A stretch of 64,000 bases of DNA. Origin: Microglena sp. YARC. Lineage: Eukaryota; Chlorophyta; Chlorophyceae; Chlamydomonadales; Chlamydomonadaceae. This document shows, one piece after another, positions 23,401-33,499 of the stretch (the stretch's first letter is position 1; each line of letters starts with the position of its first letter). The translations under genes and the position numbers were made by a program. The notes below the pieces were generated by a model. It saw nothing but the letters and a program-made list of their open reading frames with translations, had not been told where the DNA came from and did not search any database. The DNA lies in contig CM039463.1 of the NCBI GenBank assembly GCA_022414725.1, positions 84,790,620 to 84,854,619 on the forward strand, written 5' to 3'.

Positions 23401-26400
23401 CACCATATCCCTCCCACCCACCATTCCCCTCGCATCAACCTACCCTAAGCCCATTGCTAACACTGCGCGCACACACACCGCCATGCGCACACACACACCA
23501 CCATGCGCGCACACACACCACCACACAAATCTTCAGGGAAGGGGCATCAAGTGGCCTCTCGCTGGACACTTACTGCTGATGATGGACGACCAAATGTCCG
23601 CCCTATGCCTATTGCAAACACCACACCATACACCACACACACCATCACACACAAATCTCCAGGGAAGCGATATCAAGTGGGCCTCTCGCTGGGACACTTA
23701 CCTGCTGATGATGGACGACCAAATCCACTGGTTCTCAATTGTCAACTCCGTCATGATCGTGCTCTTCCTGTCCGGCATGATTGCTATGATCATGATGAGG
23801 ACCCTCGCACGGGATATCACCAAGTACAACCAGCTGGATGCAATGGAGGATGCACAGGAGGAAACTGGCTGGAAGCTGGTGAGGAGATTTTATGGCGTGG
23901 GCTGTGTGATTGTAGTGGGCTGTGTGACTAGTATTGCTCTATCTGGCTTAGGTTGTTGTAGGAGGCAGGTTGTAGGGTTGTGAGGCTTCACAATGTACAT
24001 CCAGCTGCATGCGGTGGGTGATGCCCTGGAGGAAACTGGTTGGAAGCTGGTGAGGAGATTTTATGGCGTGGGCTGTGTGATTGTAGTATTGCTGTAATTG
24101 GTTATGTGTTAAGGGTTGTTGTTGGAGGCAGGTTGTTGGGTTGTGAGGCTTCACGATGTACATCCAGCTGCATGCAGTGGATGATGCCCTAATTGGAAGC
24201 TGGTTGGAAGCTGGTGAGGAGACGTTATGCCATGGGCTGTGTGATTGTAGTGGGCTGTGTGACTAGTATTGCTCTATCTGGCTTAAGGTATTTGTAAAGG
24301 GTTGTTCCAGGAGGCAGGTTGTAGGGTTATGAGGCTTCTCAACATACAGTCATATGCATGCAGTGGATAATGCCCTGGAGGAAACTTGTTGGAAGCTGGT
24401 GAGGAGACGTTGTGGCGTGGACTGTCTGCTTGCAGTATTGCTGTAATAGGTTATGTGTTAGGGGTTGTTGTAGGAGGCAGGTTGTAGGGTTGTGAGGCTT
24501 TAAGACATGCAGTCAGCTGCATGCAGTGGAGGATGCCCTGGATTTTAGCGACAAAACCAATCGCTTTTGGAGATTGGCATAGCGATGTAAGTGATCTAAG
24601 CGATGCAGCTAGATAAGGCCCTGGTGTTCCAACTGGCCTGGCTCCTAGAACAAAAAGAAAAATCCTGTTCCAGCACCACACATATGTTTTGAGATCTCAA
24701 TCTACAATTCTACAAAGCTGAAATAGAAAACACTACTCCCTTGCAGGTCCATGGCGACGTCTTCCGCCCACCTCCCAATGCCTCCCTCCTTTGCACCTAC
24801 GTGGGCACAGGAATCCAAATCTTCGGCATGACTCTGGTCACCATGGTATTTGCCCTTTTGGGCTTCCTGTCACCCGCCAACCGAGGAGGCCTCATGACTG
24901 CTGTCCTCATGGTAGGGTGCTGCTTAACCACTGGACCCTGACCCTGATAGGTAGTGTTACACATGTAAGGGCACAGGAATCCAAATCTTCGGCATGACTC
25001 TGGTCACTATGGTATTTGCTCTTTTGGGCTTCCTGTCACCCGCTAACCGAGGAGGCCTCATGACTGCTGTCCTCATGGTACGGTGCTGTTTAACCACTGG
25101 ACCCTGACCCTGATAGGTACATATGAAAGGGCACAGGTACCCATGTAAAGGGCATAGGTACCCATGGTAGGGTGCTGCTAAACTGCAGGACCCTTACCCT
25201 GATGGGTAGTGTTACGCATGTAAGGGCACAGGTATCCTAGTTTTTGGCATGGCCCTGGTCACCACGCTATTTGCTCTTCTGGGCTTCCTGCCACCACTTA
25301 TTCGTTTATGGGCTATGCGTAGCAGCTTCTTGGGAGCTCCCTTTTCCTGTCCTTGAGCCAAACTCAAAGTTCGGTAAAAAAAGCCAAAGCTAGGTATAAA
25401 AAGCTTATTAAAAAAGCGCGATATGGCAAGCATTCCAATGCAACTTGAAGCATTGGGTGTGAGCCAGTGGTTGTAGGTGGCAGGCAGCTGCCATGAGTAG
25501 CCCAAAAGTGAAACACTGCCTGTCACCCCCGCTAACTGATCAGGCCTTGTGAATGTGGACCGACATATCATATGGTGTTGGCCAAATGCCAGTATGATAT
25601 CATATGATATCATACGAATTGCATCATATGATATTGTATATACATGTTAACTTAAGCCTAGTCAGACTGCGGGCATCATATGATGACATGATATCATATT
25701 ACCGTTCCCTACTCGTGACTGCTGCATTCATGGTGGGCACTGTTTATTTTTTGGCTACATACAGCAGCTTCCATTTAGCTCCTTTCGCCATCCACTGGGC
25801 CAAGCCCAAAGCTCTCAGCTGCAATGGAATGCCTGTCATGTCAGCTCGAAGACTAACTGCCTAGCTTCAGGTTGGGCCTAAGGACAAAGGAAAGGAGTTG
25901 CCTAGAAGCTGCTACATGCAGCCTAAAACAGAAACAGTAATGGGAGGGTGCTGATTAACTGCTGGACCCTTTACAGTTATGCAGGTAACATTTTTGGCCT
26001 ACCACTATATTCGGCACCACCTCATTCTACCTCCCTCACCAACCTCTCCGACACCTCCATTCTCCCCCCCCCCCCCCCCCCCCCCCCCCCCGCACACCAC
26101 CACCACCGCCATACTCGCCACCACCTCATTCTACCCCCCTTCCCCTCTCAAAACCTCTCAACCCAAACCAACCAACCAAACCAAACCAATCAACCATCCA
26201 TAACCTCTCAAAAACCTGCCATTGTAGATCTACGTTTTCATGGGCCTCTTTGCTGGCTACTTCTCTGCCCGCCTGTACAAGAGTTTCCGAGGCGAGGAGT
26301 GGAAGAAAATGACACTCCGCACTGCCCTGCTTTTCCCGGGTGACTTTTGTTTTTGGGGGTACCCCGACCCCATGAAATGAACTTTAAGTTAGCTGATTTG

Positions 26401-26883
26401 ATAGCAAATGATCTTCTCGTTCACATGGCATCAGTGAAAACCCATGCTATTGAGTGGAACCAGAGAAATGGCAACATTTCAGCTTCCCATAGCCAGCCAG
26501 CCAAGTTCGTGGTCTCATTGGAGTGATTAAAATCAATGACACGATAGTTCACTGAGCATGTTGCATATCTATAGACGGCAACTTTGGATGGCAAGTCGAA
26601 ATCCTTGTCTTCTGAGAGTCATGGTGAACAACGCAACATTCGGGTCCAGGAGTCTCCGCACGCACACACTTGTTTTGCATGTGCGTGCAGGTGTTTGCCT
26701 TTCCATTTTGTTCGCCCTCAACCTCATGATTTGGGGCCAGAAGCCTTCTCACCGACACACAGACACACACACACCCAACCTTGTTTTGCCTATGTGTGAA
26801 GGTATTTGCTTTTCCATTTTCTTCGCCTCAACCTCATGATATGGGGCCAGAAGCCTTCACACACATACACACACACACATACA

Positions 26884-26927
<44 letters not shown>

Positions 26928-27042
26928 ACACTCTCTCACTCACACACACAAGCTCTCTCACACACACACACACATACACACACATACACACACTCTCTCA
27001 CACACACACACATACACACACACACACACTCTCACACACACA

Positions 27043-27075
<33 letters not shown>

Positions 27076-30000
27076 TCTCTCTCTCTCTCACACACACACA
27101 CCCTTGTTTTGCCTACGTGTTTGATACACACACTCTCTCTCTCTCTCTCACACACACACACGCACGCACGCACACACATACATACACACACACACACATA
27201 CACTCACACGCATACACACACATACACACACACACACTCACACACACACACACTTGTTTTGCCTATATGTGTGCAGGTATTAGCTTCTCCATTTTCTTCG
27301 CCCTGAACCTCATGATTTGGGGCCAGAAGTCTTCTGGAGCCGTTCCTTTCGGAACCCTGTTTGCCCTGTGCTTCCTCTGGTTCGGCATCTCCACTCCTCT
27401 CGTCTTCGTTGGCTCCTACTTCGGGTGGGTCAAGCATGGGTGGTGGTCAAGGAGGGGGTGGTGGTGAAGGGGGGGATAGGTGAAGATGTGGATTGTAGCA
27501 CAGGTGGCGCTTTTGTCGGCTCCTTAGGCTCCTACTTAATGTGGGTCAAGCAGGGGTGCTGGGGGTGGGGTGGGGGGGCAGGTGAGTGTGTATAGTAGCA
27601 CAGGTGGCCCCTTGTCGTCTTTGTTGGCTCCTACTTGGGATGGGTCAAGCAGAGGTGGCGGTGGTGCTGGGGGGGGGGGGGGGGGGGGGGGGGAATGGGA
27701 ATGGGTAGGTGAAGATTTGGATTGTAGGACAGGTGGCGCCTTGTCGTCTTTGTTGGCTCCTTCTTTGGGTGGGTCAAGCAGAAGTGGCTGTGGTGGTGAT
27801 GGTGGTGGGTGGGTGGGTGGGTGGGGGGGGAATAGTAGCAGAGGTGGATCTTAGTTATCTTCCTTTGCACCTACCTCGGATGTATCAAGCAAGCGTATGT
27901 ATGGCTCGGGTGTGTGGGGAGATAGTCAGAGATATGGACCGTCCTTCCACGCACCCAGCCACTCACCCAGCCACCCGCCCAGCCACCCGCCCAGCCACTC
28001 ACCCACCCAGGCACTCACCCACCCACTCAGCCACACCCTTCCGCCCAGTCACTCACTCAGCCACTCACCCGCCCAGCCACTCACCCAACCTCTCACCTAC
28101 CCGGACAGCCACTCACCCAACCACTAACCCAGCCACCCAGCTACTCACCCACCCAGGCACCCACCCGGCCACTCACCCACCCACTCAGCCACACCCCGCC
28201 GCCCAGTCACTCACTCAGCCACTCACCCGCCCAGCCACTCACCCAACCACTCACCTACACGCACAGCCACTCACCCAACCACTAACCCAGCCACCCAGCC
28301 ACTCATCTACCCGCCCAGCCACTCACCCAACCACTCACCCAGCCACCCAGCCACTCACTCAACCAGCCACTCACCCAGACGCTCAGCCACTCACCCACCC
28401 ACCCAGCCACCCAACCACTCACCTTCCCGCCCAGCCACTCACCCAGCCTCCCTCTCTCCCCCATTGCAGATACAAGAAGCCTGCTGCCGAGGACCCAGTG
28501 CGCACTAACAAGATCCCCCGCCAGGTCCCTGAGCAGGCTTGGTACATGAACCCAATCTTCTCCTGTCTGGTGGGCGGCGTGCTCCCCTTCGGCGCTGTCT
28601 TTATCGAGCTCTTTTTCATCCTCACATCAATATGGCATCATCAGGTGGGGATTCATCTTGGGTCGGGTTGCTTGCGAGTACCGCCCTAAGCTAGTGCCGC
28701 CATAAATAGGCGGTACTAGCTAACCCCAAAGGGGCCTTTAGGGGGGCCCACTCGCTAGTCCGCCTATTGTTTGTTTAGACTTCCGGCAATAATTTGAGTG
28801 TGCTGAAATTAAACCAGCCTCCTCGTCGTCTGAATCTCCACTTCCGTAGGTATCGCTTAGAAGCATTTGTTTGCCAGCAAAGCGTTTCGCTTGTAAATTT
28901 CGTGTTTCTGAATTTGACTGACGGCGATAGGATTTTTCGCTTCAGCCCCCTCTGGACCCCCCAGGGTCCCGAGGCTGAAGCCCCAAGTTCCCCCCACCCC
29001 ATCACCTCAACTACCCCCCTACACAGCCTCACCCTTTCCTCTTGCTCCCATGCCCGTTGCAGTTCTACTACCTCTTCGGCTTCCTTGCCCTAGTTTTTGT
29101 CATCCTCCTCATTACATGTGCGGAGATCACCATCGTGCTGTGCTACTTCCAGCTGTGTTCAGAAGATTACCAGTGGTGAGGGTGGGAATTGGGTAATGGG
29201 GTGGGGGGTGGGGGATAAGTTTGGGGGTTGGGGTGGGGAAGTGGGTTGGGGGTGGGTGGGGTGGGCGGAGATCACCTTTGTGCTGTGCTACTTCCAGCTT
29301 TGTTCAGAAGACTACCAAAAGTGAGGGTGGGGGCGGAAAATTGGGTTGGGGGAGGGGAGTAAGTTGGGGGTGGGGAATAGGGTGTGTGCGGGGAATGGGG
29401 TGGGGGCGGGGGATCGGGTGTGTGCGGGGAATAGGGTGGGGGAGGGGAATCGGGTGTGGGGAGGGGAGTAGGGTGGGTGGGGGTGGGTGTAGATGAAGAT
29501 CACCATCGTACTGTGCTACTTCCCACTGTGCTCCAAGACTACCAATGGCGAGAGCTCTATTTGTATGCGCATGCTTCTCCCCATGTTCATCAGCAGTGTA
29601 CCCCTTCTTGTACTCTGCCTTCTACTTCTTCTGCATGCATGCATATGCACTCCATCTGAACCTCTCCCGATCTCTGTCTGCCCTTGCCCCTTACAAGGTG
29701 GTGGCGTGCTTCTACTCATGCTCATCAGAAGTGTACATCTTTGCATTCGACATCACCAACACTGTACCCATGCTCACTTACTAGGCATGCATATGCACTC
29801 CATCACTCCATCTGACCCTCTCCTTACCTCTCCCTGCCCTTGCCCCTTCCAAGGTCCAGCATGCATACTACACCTCAGGCTCATCAGTAGTATACATCAT
29901 GGTACTTCAAATGGCCAAATTGGCCAGCGCTTTAGCGCACTTGAAAACAAAAAAACTGCGCTTTGAACTGCAAAAAGCGCAAAAATTGCTTGCAGCGCCC

Positions 30001-31644
30001 ACAAGGTGTTGCGAAAAACTGCGCTTTAAGCGCAAAGGGGGTCAAAAAGTCAGCGCTCAAAAGCGCAAAAGCGCGCGCTTTGAAGTACCCTGGTGTACAT
30101 CTTAGCATTCTACATCACAAACACCGAACCCATGCTCATGTTCTATGCATGCATATGCACTCCATCTGACCCTCTTCCGATTTCTGTCTGCCCTTGCCCC
30201 TTCCAAGGTGGTGGCGCGCATACTTCACCGCAGGCTCATCGGCAGTGTACCTCTTCTTGTACTCCGCTTTCTACTTCTACTCTAAGTTGGACATCACCAA
30301 GACCGTACCCATGCTCATGTACTTTGGCTACATGCTCATCACCTCCTACGCCTTCTTCACACTCACGGGTACCATGGGATTCTACGCATGCTACTACTTT
30401 GTGCGCGTTATCTACGCAGCTGTCAAGTAAGTGCGCTTGGTTAGGTTAGGATGGCAGGTCGGAAGTGGGTGGGATGTCAAGTAAGTGCGCTTGATTAGGG
30501 TGGCAGGTTGGAAGGGAGTGGGAGGTTGAGTGGGAGTCTACAAGAAAGGGTGGAAGAAAATGAGGGTGAATGGGGAAGGGAGGGTGGAAGGTTGGGTGGC
30601 ATTGGTGTGTATCGGGTTCCGGGTTCTATGTACCGGTATTATTGGATAAGGGAATAGGGTGGGAGGGTGGCATTGTTGTGTATAGGGTTAGGTACTCAAC
30701 ATATTATAGGGTTAGGGAATGGGGGTGGGAGAATGGCATTGGTGTGTACAGGGGTAGGAATTATATTTATTACATGGTAAGGGATGCAAGGCTTTCGCTC
30801 CGACCTGCCCAGGAGATAAAAAAACAGGCTGAAGGGACTTTCCCAACCTCAGATTACCAGGAGGAGCCGATCAGGGTACTTCAAATGGCCAAATTGGCCA
30901 GCGCTTTAGCGCACTTGAAAACAAAAAACTGCGCTTTGTAGTGCAAAAAGCGCAAAAATTGCCTGCAGCGCCCACAAGGGGTTGCAAAAAACTGTGCTCA
31001 GAGCGCTGAGGGGGTCAAAAAGTCCGCGCTCAAAAGCGCAAAAGCGCGCGCTTTGAATTACCCTGGAGCCGATAGGAACAAGCACATGATACCCCAAATA
31101 TTGATACTTGGGGGGGGGGAGGGGGGACCCATCACAAAAACCAGGGCAACCAAGGATTCCAAAAAGGAAGGCAGAAAGGAAATTCTCCCTAAATCAGAAT
31201 TTCACGTTGGAAAGGCCCGGCATGTGTAGCTAATGCCGATCCCATTTGATGTCGAGTATTCATATACTTAATTGGTTTCGCTTGTTGTCTGCTGACTACC
31301 ATCAGCGGCCCACTGCTTCTACTACCACAGCCCTTTTCAGTGATATACAACGGTCAAGTGGTAGACCAGATCGCTGAAGGATGAAGAGTTGGGGGTTCGA
31401 CTCCCCCTTTGGTAGCTCTTGGCGTTGCGGTCGTTGTCAACCGTGATGGTAGCTTGTCCAGTTGAGGTAGAAGACCGCGCTCTACCCGCGTACGACGGGT
31501 TCCCTTAACACCACGCCCCACCAGGCGTTATCATTACCTTTATCTACTACCACCACTACTACCACCAACACCAACATCACTAGTGGAGGCACCTCTACTC
31601 ATCCACTCACCCTTCTCCCTCGTGCCTCTTGCAGGATTGATTAG
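17479..31644 (+). CDS. TM9SF: Transmembrane 9 superfamily (nonaspanin) protein, 12 exons
   Basis: Encodes an about 640-residue TM9SF/EMP70 protein, a nine-pass Golgi/endosome membrane protein linked in known members to cargo sorting and TM-segment recognition. Exons: 17479-17580, 17664-17941, 18502-18615, 22528-22797, 23663-23878, 24747-24911, 26228-26339, 27277-27424, 28470-28644, 29063-29175, 30208-30426 and 31635-31644. Exon 1 encodes a signal peptide, [21 protein letters not shown], then FYLPGVAP, the usual mature start. Family blocks follow: [37 protein letters not shown], the first membrane helix [58 protein letters not shown] and [17 protein letters not shown]. The end is AAVKID, matching the C-terminal KXD/E COPI-binding Golgi signal known in this family. 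Phases agree at every junction except exon 3 to 4, which is off by one base. WWWRAY and overall similarity favour the plant-type group. Confidence 0.95.
17581..17663 (+). other. GC-AG intron 1 of the TM9SF gene
   Basis: The exon ends CGAAAG, followed by GCAAGG, and the acceptor is CCCCTCGCAG. Without removal the frame hits TGA within four codons. With removal it reads [15 protein letters not shown], as the family requires. AG/GCAAG is the normal context of the minor GC-AG intron class. Confidence 0.85.
18616..21660. repeat. Intronic 50-bp minisatellite, about 60 copies
   Basis: It starts at the exon 3 donor and fills most of intron 3. The unit contains TTGTTGTGTTGCGGCATGTG then CCTTCTTTGTGTGTTGGGGC. 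Units from about 19300 on are nearly identical, whereas those from 18620 to 19280 carry many one-base indels. Because 50 is not a multiple of three and stops are absent, frames of up to 634 codons are open on both strands. None is a gene. Confidence 0.95.
21661..22160. other. Intron 3, distal part
   Basis: Holds a 30-bp tandem triplet (GTACCGCATACTTTCAGCTTTGTG) at 21785-21865 and a poly-C tract near 21931-21960. It also has a dispersed repeat at 22075-22140 (TTAGAGCACCATGGTGCTA) that recurs at 38836-38905. Confidence 0.6.
22165..22431 (+). repeat. Two partial copies of TM9SF exon 4 (5' edge)
   Basis: The first about 85-90 nt of exon 4, starting GGCCA and reading [11 protein letters not shown], occur at 22165 and 22339 before the real exon at 22528. 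The second copy keeps a CACAG acceptor. Each is followed by the same CT-rich spacer (TCTCACCCACCCCCTCTTACC). The first copy contains an in-frame TAG (CTCTACCAGTAGGATG), so it cannot replace the exon. Confidence 0.9.
22830..22985. repeat. About 80-bp tandem duplication in intron 4
   Basis: TTGTATTACTTAGCTTTCTA and AAGGGTGTGTTCGTCCGCAG each occur twice, starting with the exon 4 donor edge (GTAGGTTG). Confidence 0.8.
23537..23600 (+). repeat. Partial copy of TM9SF exon 5 (5' edge)
   Basis: The sequence after CTTCAG repeats the first about 60 nt of exon 5 with small deletions that break the frame ([16 protein letters not shown]). The real exon starts at 23663. Confidence 0.85.
23990..24545 (+). 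repeat. Four partial copies of the exon 5 3' edge and donor
   Basis: GATGCCCTGGAGGAAACTGG followed by TTGGAAGCTGGTGAGGAG, plus the downstream intron words GGGCTGTGTGATTGTAGT, recur about every 170 bp. The real donor is at 23879. Confidence 0.85.
24960..25555 (+). repeat. Partial copies of TM9SF exon 6 with its donor
   Basis: 24968-25077 is a nearly intact copy of the last about 110 nt of exon 6 plus donor. A third, truncated copy starts at 25221 and is split by a MITE at 25295-25518, continuing CCTGTCACCCCCGCTAACTG. A further fragment of the exon 6 end (GACTGCTGCATTCATGGTGGG) lies at 25716-25737. Confidence 0.85.
25295..25518. mobile_element. hAT-like MITE family A, copy 1
   Basis: A 224-bp element with inverted ends (left CACTTATTCGTTTATGGGCTA, right TAGCCCAAAAGTGAAACACTG). 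The flanking 8-bp duplication is CCTGCCAC/CCTGTCAC (one mismatch) inside a partial exon 6 copy. CA(C/G)...(C/G)TG ends and 8-bp duplications fit the hAT superfamily. It has no coding capacity. Confidence 0.8.
25560..25705. repeat. AT-rich palindromic words in intron 6
   Basis: CATATGATATCATA and related self-complementary words recur about six times. They could be a degraded element. Confidence 0.5.
25738..25939. mobile_element. hAT-like MITE family A, copy 2
   Basis: A 202-bp element with inverted ends (left CACTGTTTATTTTTTGGCTA, right GCCTAAAACAGAAACAGTA) and inner AGCAGCTTC...AGAAGCTGCT. The flanks ATGGTGGG and ATGGGAGG each differ by one base from ATGGTAGG, the exon 6 donor edge they interrupt, so they read as a diverged 8-bp duplication. 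Confidence 0.75.
26040..26220. other. Poly-C and pyrimidine-rich tract before exon 7
   Basis: A poly-C run near 26064-26092, then CCA and ACCAACCAAA repeats leading to the exon 7 acceptor at 26227. Nothing here is coding. Confidence 0.6.
26691..26860 (+). repeat. Two partial copies of TM9SF exon 8 (5' edge)
   Basis: Copies of CTCAACCTCATGATTTGGGG with the exon start (GTATTTGCTTTTCC) follow CTTGTTTTGCCTATGTGTG at 26691 and about 26802. The real exon begins at 27277. A vestige of the same leader occurs at 27103-27125. Confidence 0.85.
26861..27255. repeat. CA/CT microsatellite in intron 7
   Basis: Long CACACA runs with CTCTCT and CATACA interruptions. Open frames of His/Thr or Cys/Val across it are artefacts. 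Confidence 0.95.
27500..27895 (+). repeat. Four partial copies of the exon 8 3' edge and donor
   Basis: CTTTGTTGGCTCCTACTTGG followed by GTGGGTCAAGCAG recurs near 27525, 27625, 27755 and 27865, separated by G-rich tracts including a poly-G run at 27670-27693. The real donor is at 27425. Confidence 0.85.
27945..28455. repeat. CCACTCACCCAG-type minisatellite in intron 8
   Basis: Short units of CCAGCCACTCACCCACC in many variants fill the intron up to the exon 9 acceptor. Confidence 0.9.
28665..28990. repeat. Short GC-rich hairpins in intron 9
   Basis: GCCGCCATAAATAGGCGGTAC and TTCAGCCCCCTCTGG...GGGTCCCGAGGCTGAA can each fold. The second is related to 61898-61940, where AGCCCCCTCTGGACC and GGGGCTGAAGC recur. 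It looks like a small dispersed element. Confidence 0.55.
29262..29560 (+). repeat. Two partial copies of the exon 10 3' edge
   Basis: GGAGATCACCTTTGTGCTGTG (29266) and AAGATCACCATCGTACTGTG (29493) repeat the end of exon 10, each carrying TGCTACTTCC...TGT and a decayed donor. G-rich repeats separate them. Confidence 0.85.
29577..30145 (+). repeat. Three partial copies of TM9SF exon 11 (5' edge)
   Basis: Copies of GCTCATCAG(C/A)AGTGTAC with CTTTGCATTC or CTTCTTGTACTC variants occur near 29577, 29697 and 29853. Each follows the marker GCATGCATATGCACTCCATC and a pyrimidine-rich acceptor. The third is split by a hAT-like MITE at 29898-30092. The true exon starts at 30208. Confidence 0.85.
29898..30092. 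mobile_element. hAT-like MITE family B, copy 1
   Basis: A 195-bp element with ends CATGGTACTTCAAA and TTTGAAGTACCCTG and an interior dominated by GCGCTTT/AAAGCGC words. The flanking 8-bp duplication is GTATACAT/GTGTACAT. It sits inside a partial copy of TM9SF exon 11. Confidence 0.85.
30430..30800. other. Intron 11, proximal G-rich part
   Basis: The donor edge GTAAGTGCGCTTGGTTAGG is duplicated at 30482. GGGTGGAAGG and GTTAGGG repeats follow. No exon is seen. Confidence 0.5.
30872..31065. mobile_element. hAT-like MITE family B, copy 2
   Basis: A 194-bp element with ends CAGGGTACTTCAAA and TTTGAATTACCCTG. It is flanked by a perfect 8-bp duplication, GAGCCGAT, at 30864-30871 and 31066-31073, which defines the element boundaries. 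Confidence 0.92.
31329..31542 (+). mobile_element. tRNA-derived SINE, copy 1 (full length)
   Basis: A perfect 11-bp duplication, TCTACTACCAC, flanks it at 31318-31328 and 31543-31553. It has an RNA polymerase III box A-like CGGTCAAGTGG at 31351 and box B GGTTCGACTCC at 31394. T-arm pairing (GGGGG/CCCCC), a GGTC/GACC D-stem and five of seven acceptor pairs remain. An unrelated body follows, ending GCCCCACCAGGCGTTATCAT. It lies in intron 11 of the TM9SF gene. Confidence 0.88.
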
Positions 31645-31916
31645 AGATCCCCAGATCTGTGGCGACCAAGGATGGTGTGGATACCATCCTCACCTGGCTT
31701 TCACCATTAGCACATTCAGACTATGATTAAAACTAAATATATGATGTTAGTGAGGCACTGCTTTGCGGGTCTTGCATAATCGGAAGCAGGGGCATCAATA
31801 GTAACATATTGCACATAGCTTTTATTTTTGACTACTAGCATCAGCTTCTAGGCAGCTCCCTAGGACTGCCTCGTTTCGCCCACGGGGTACCCCTGGACTG
31901 TAATGATTATGGTTAC
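31645..31916. other. TM9SF 3' region with a MITE family A fragment
   Basis: Contains the gene's 3' untranslated sequence. CATAGCTTTTATTTTTGACT and CAGCTTCTAGGCAGCTCCCT at 31815-31870 are the left end of a family A MITE without a right end. Confidence 0.5.
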
Positions 31917-32450
31917 AACGCTATGGTGTCCTTAACTTTGCGTCCTGTGAGTGAATGTATTACACGGGTGTAACAATTTCAATTCACATGGTAACATCGT
32001 CACAAGCAGGCTTGTTATGCCCGATCAGTCGATCACAAGTCCACACTACGAGTCTACGACCAGGTTACTTCATGCTGCTACCTGAGACGCAACCAATTGT
32101 ATAACGGACTCTCGCTTACTGTTATATATAATATATTATAATTAGTCTTCCAATGACAAGCCCCCCCCCCCCCCCCCCCCCCCCCGTTAACAACCTTAGA
32201 TTACACTAAGCAATACGTGAAAACACAGATGTGGTTCACATGGTAACTATGGTGTCCTTAACTTTGCGTCCTGTGAGTGAATGTATTACACGGATGTAAC
32301 AATTTCAATTCACATGGTAACATCGTCACAAGCAGGCTTGTTATGCCCGATCAGTCGATCACAAGTCCACACTACGAGTCTACGACCAGGTTACTTCATG
32401 CTGCTGCCTGAGACGCAACCAATTGTACAACCGACTCTCGCTTACTACTT
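31917..32450. repeat. Pair of about 200-bp direct repeats, 328 bp apart
   Basis: CTATGGTGTCCTTAACTTTG starts at 31921 and 32249, and about 200 bp match closely (GCAACCAATTGTA near both ends). A poly-C tract at 32161-32185 lies between them. This is either a segmental duplication or a very small LTR-like (TRIM) element. I cannot tell which. Confidence 0.75.
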
Positions 32451-32635
32451 TATATTAGTAGAATATGGAGATCCTCGATTGCTCGAATTCAACGTTTCTA
32501 ATTTTCCATTTTTTAAAAGTCTTTATTGACTTTGTTTTTGAAGTCGTTATTAGTTTTACACCTAGTTAGATTATTTAACTGGAAACCTTAGATATGGATC
32601 TGAAACTAATCTAACACGTTATAAATTTGTAGGAT

Positions 32636-32945
32636 ATCAACGGACCCTTCGACGTTGCACCTGCAACGGAAACGCAGCGTTCTGAACTACCCTGATGGCC
32701 ATGTTTGTCCTCTGCCTCGCTCTTGGCATTGCCTACTTGAGCTTGAGCTTGGTTTGGCACCAGGATGCTCGACCTCCTCGGCAGTAACATATCGCAGGCG
32801 CACAAATTGTTGGCAGAAAATAAAATGGCGGAAGGCACCCAAAAGGGCCAATAATAATCTCACATTAATGATGGTGAATGCCACGATTGTTTGGCGCTCC
32901 ATAAATCGGCTCAGGTGGCAGGTGCCCAGAGCCAATCAAACCCAG
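32636..32945 (+). other. Possible exon or small ORF, unrecognised
   Basis: After TTGTAG at 32633, one frame reads DINGPFDVAPATETQRSELP to a stop. A second frame from 32694 reads MAMFVLCLALGIAYLSLSLV, a strong hydrophobic helix, followed by WHQDARPPRQ and a stop. A third frame is open to 32954. Which frame is used, if any, is unclear. Confidence 0.2.
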
Positions 32946-33499
32946 AGCCACTAGTTAAGAATTGAGATGGTTTGGCAAGGTCTTCGAATGGTAAGGGCAC
33001 CACGACGGACTATAAAATCCCGATCACTACCTAGGAAGTCTTAGGTGGGTTGGACTTCACTAGGGGTGACATCTTGTGTGCTACAGGGGTGAACATCCAC
33101 AGGGGAGAGGAGGGAATACTCGTAATCGTGATTATGTATGTTCGGGCAAGGATGTATATGCACATGGCTCGCACTGGTAGAGCTCCCAACCCACAGCAGA
33201 CAGTCAGCAGTTTGAAGTCTGCGACTCAACACTAGCATTCTCTACCCAAGGTCTCAGCTGATGCAGTACGGTGGTTCAAGGATTTAGTATGCTTATATTA
33301 CTCTTTCTAGTGCCGGTATTTAGGGTCTGCTTAAATAGGTTTATCTCGTCTTATAGTTAGAACTGTCTAAGCCTCTAAGCCCACCATCTCAGATGTTGGT
33401 GCTACCAGTGTCCCTTCGATGCTCAAGTGCCCGTGCAAATGTGTCCACTCAGTGTCATATCCATTCTGGTTAGGAATTACTGGCTGAAACAACGCAACC

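Noticed and set aside
31344..31414. A functional tRNA gene
   Set aside because: Acceptor-stem mismatches and the absence of a clean anticodon arm, plus the attached SINE body with a target duplication, make it a SINE head.
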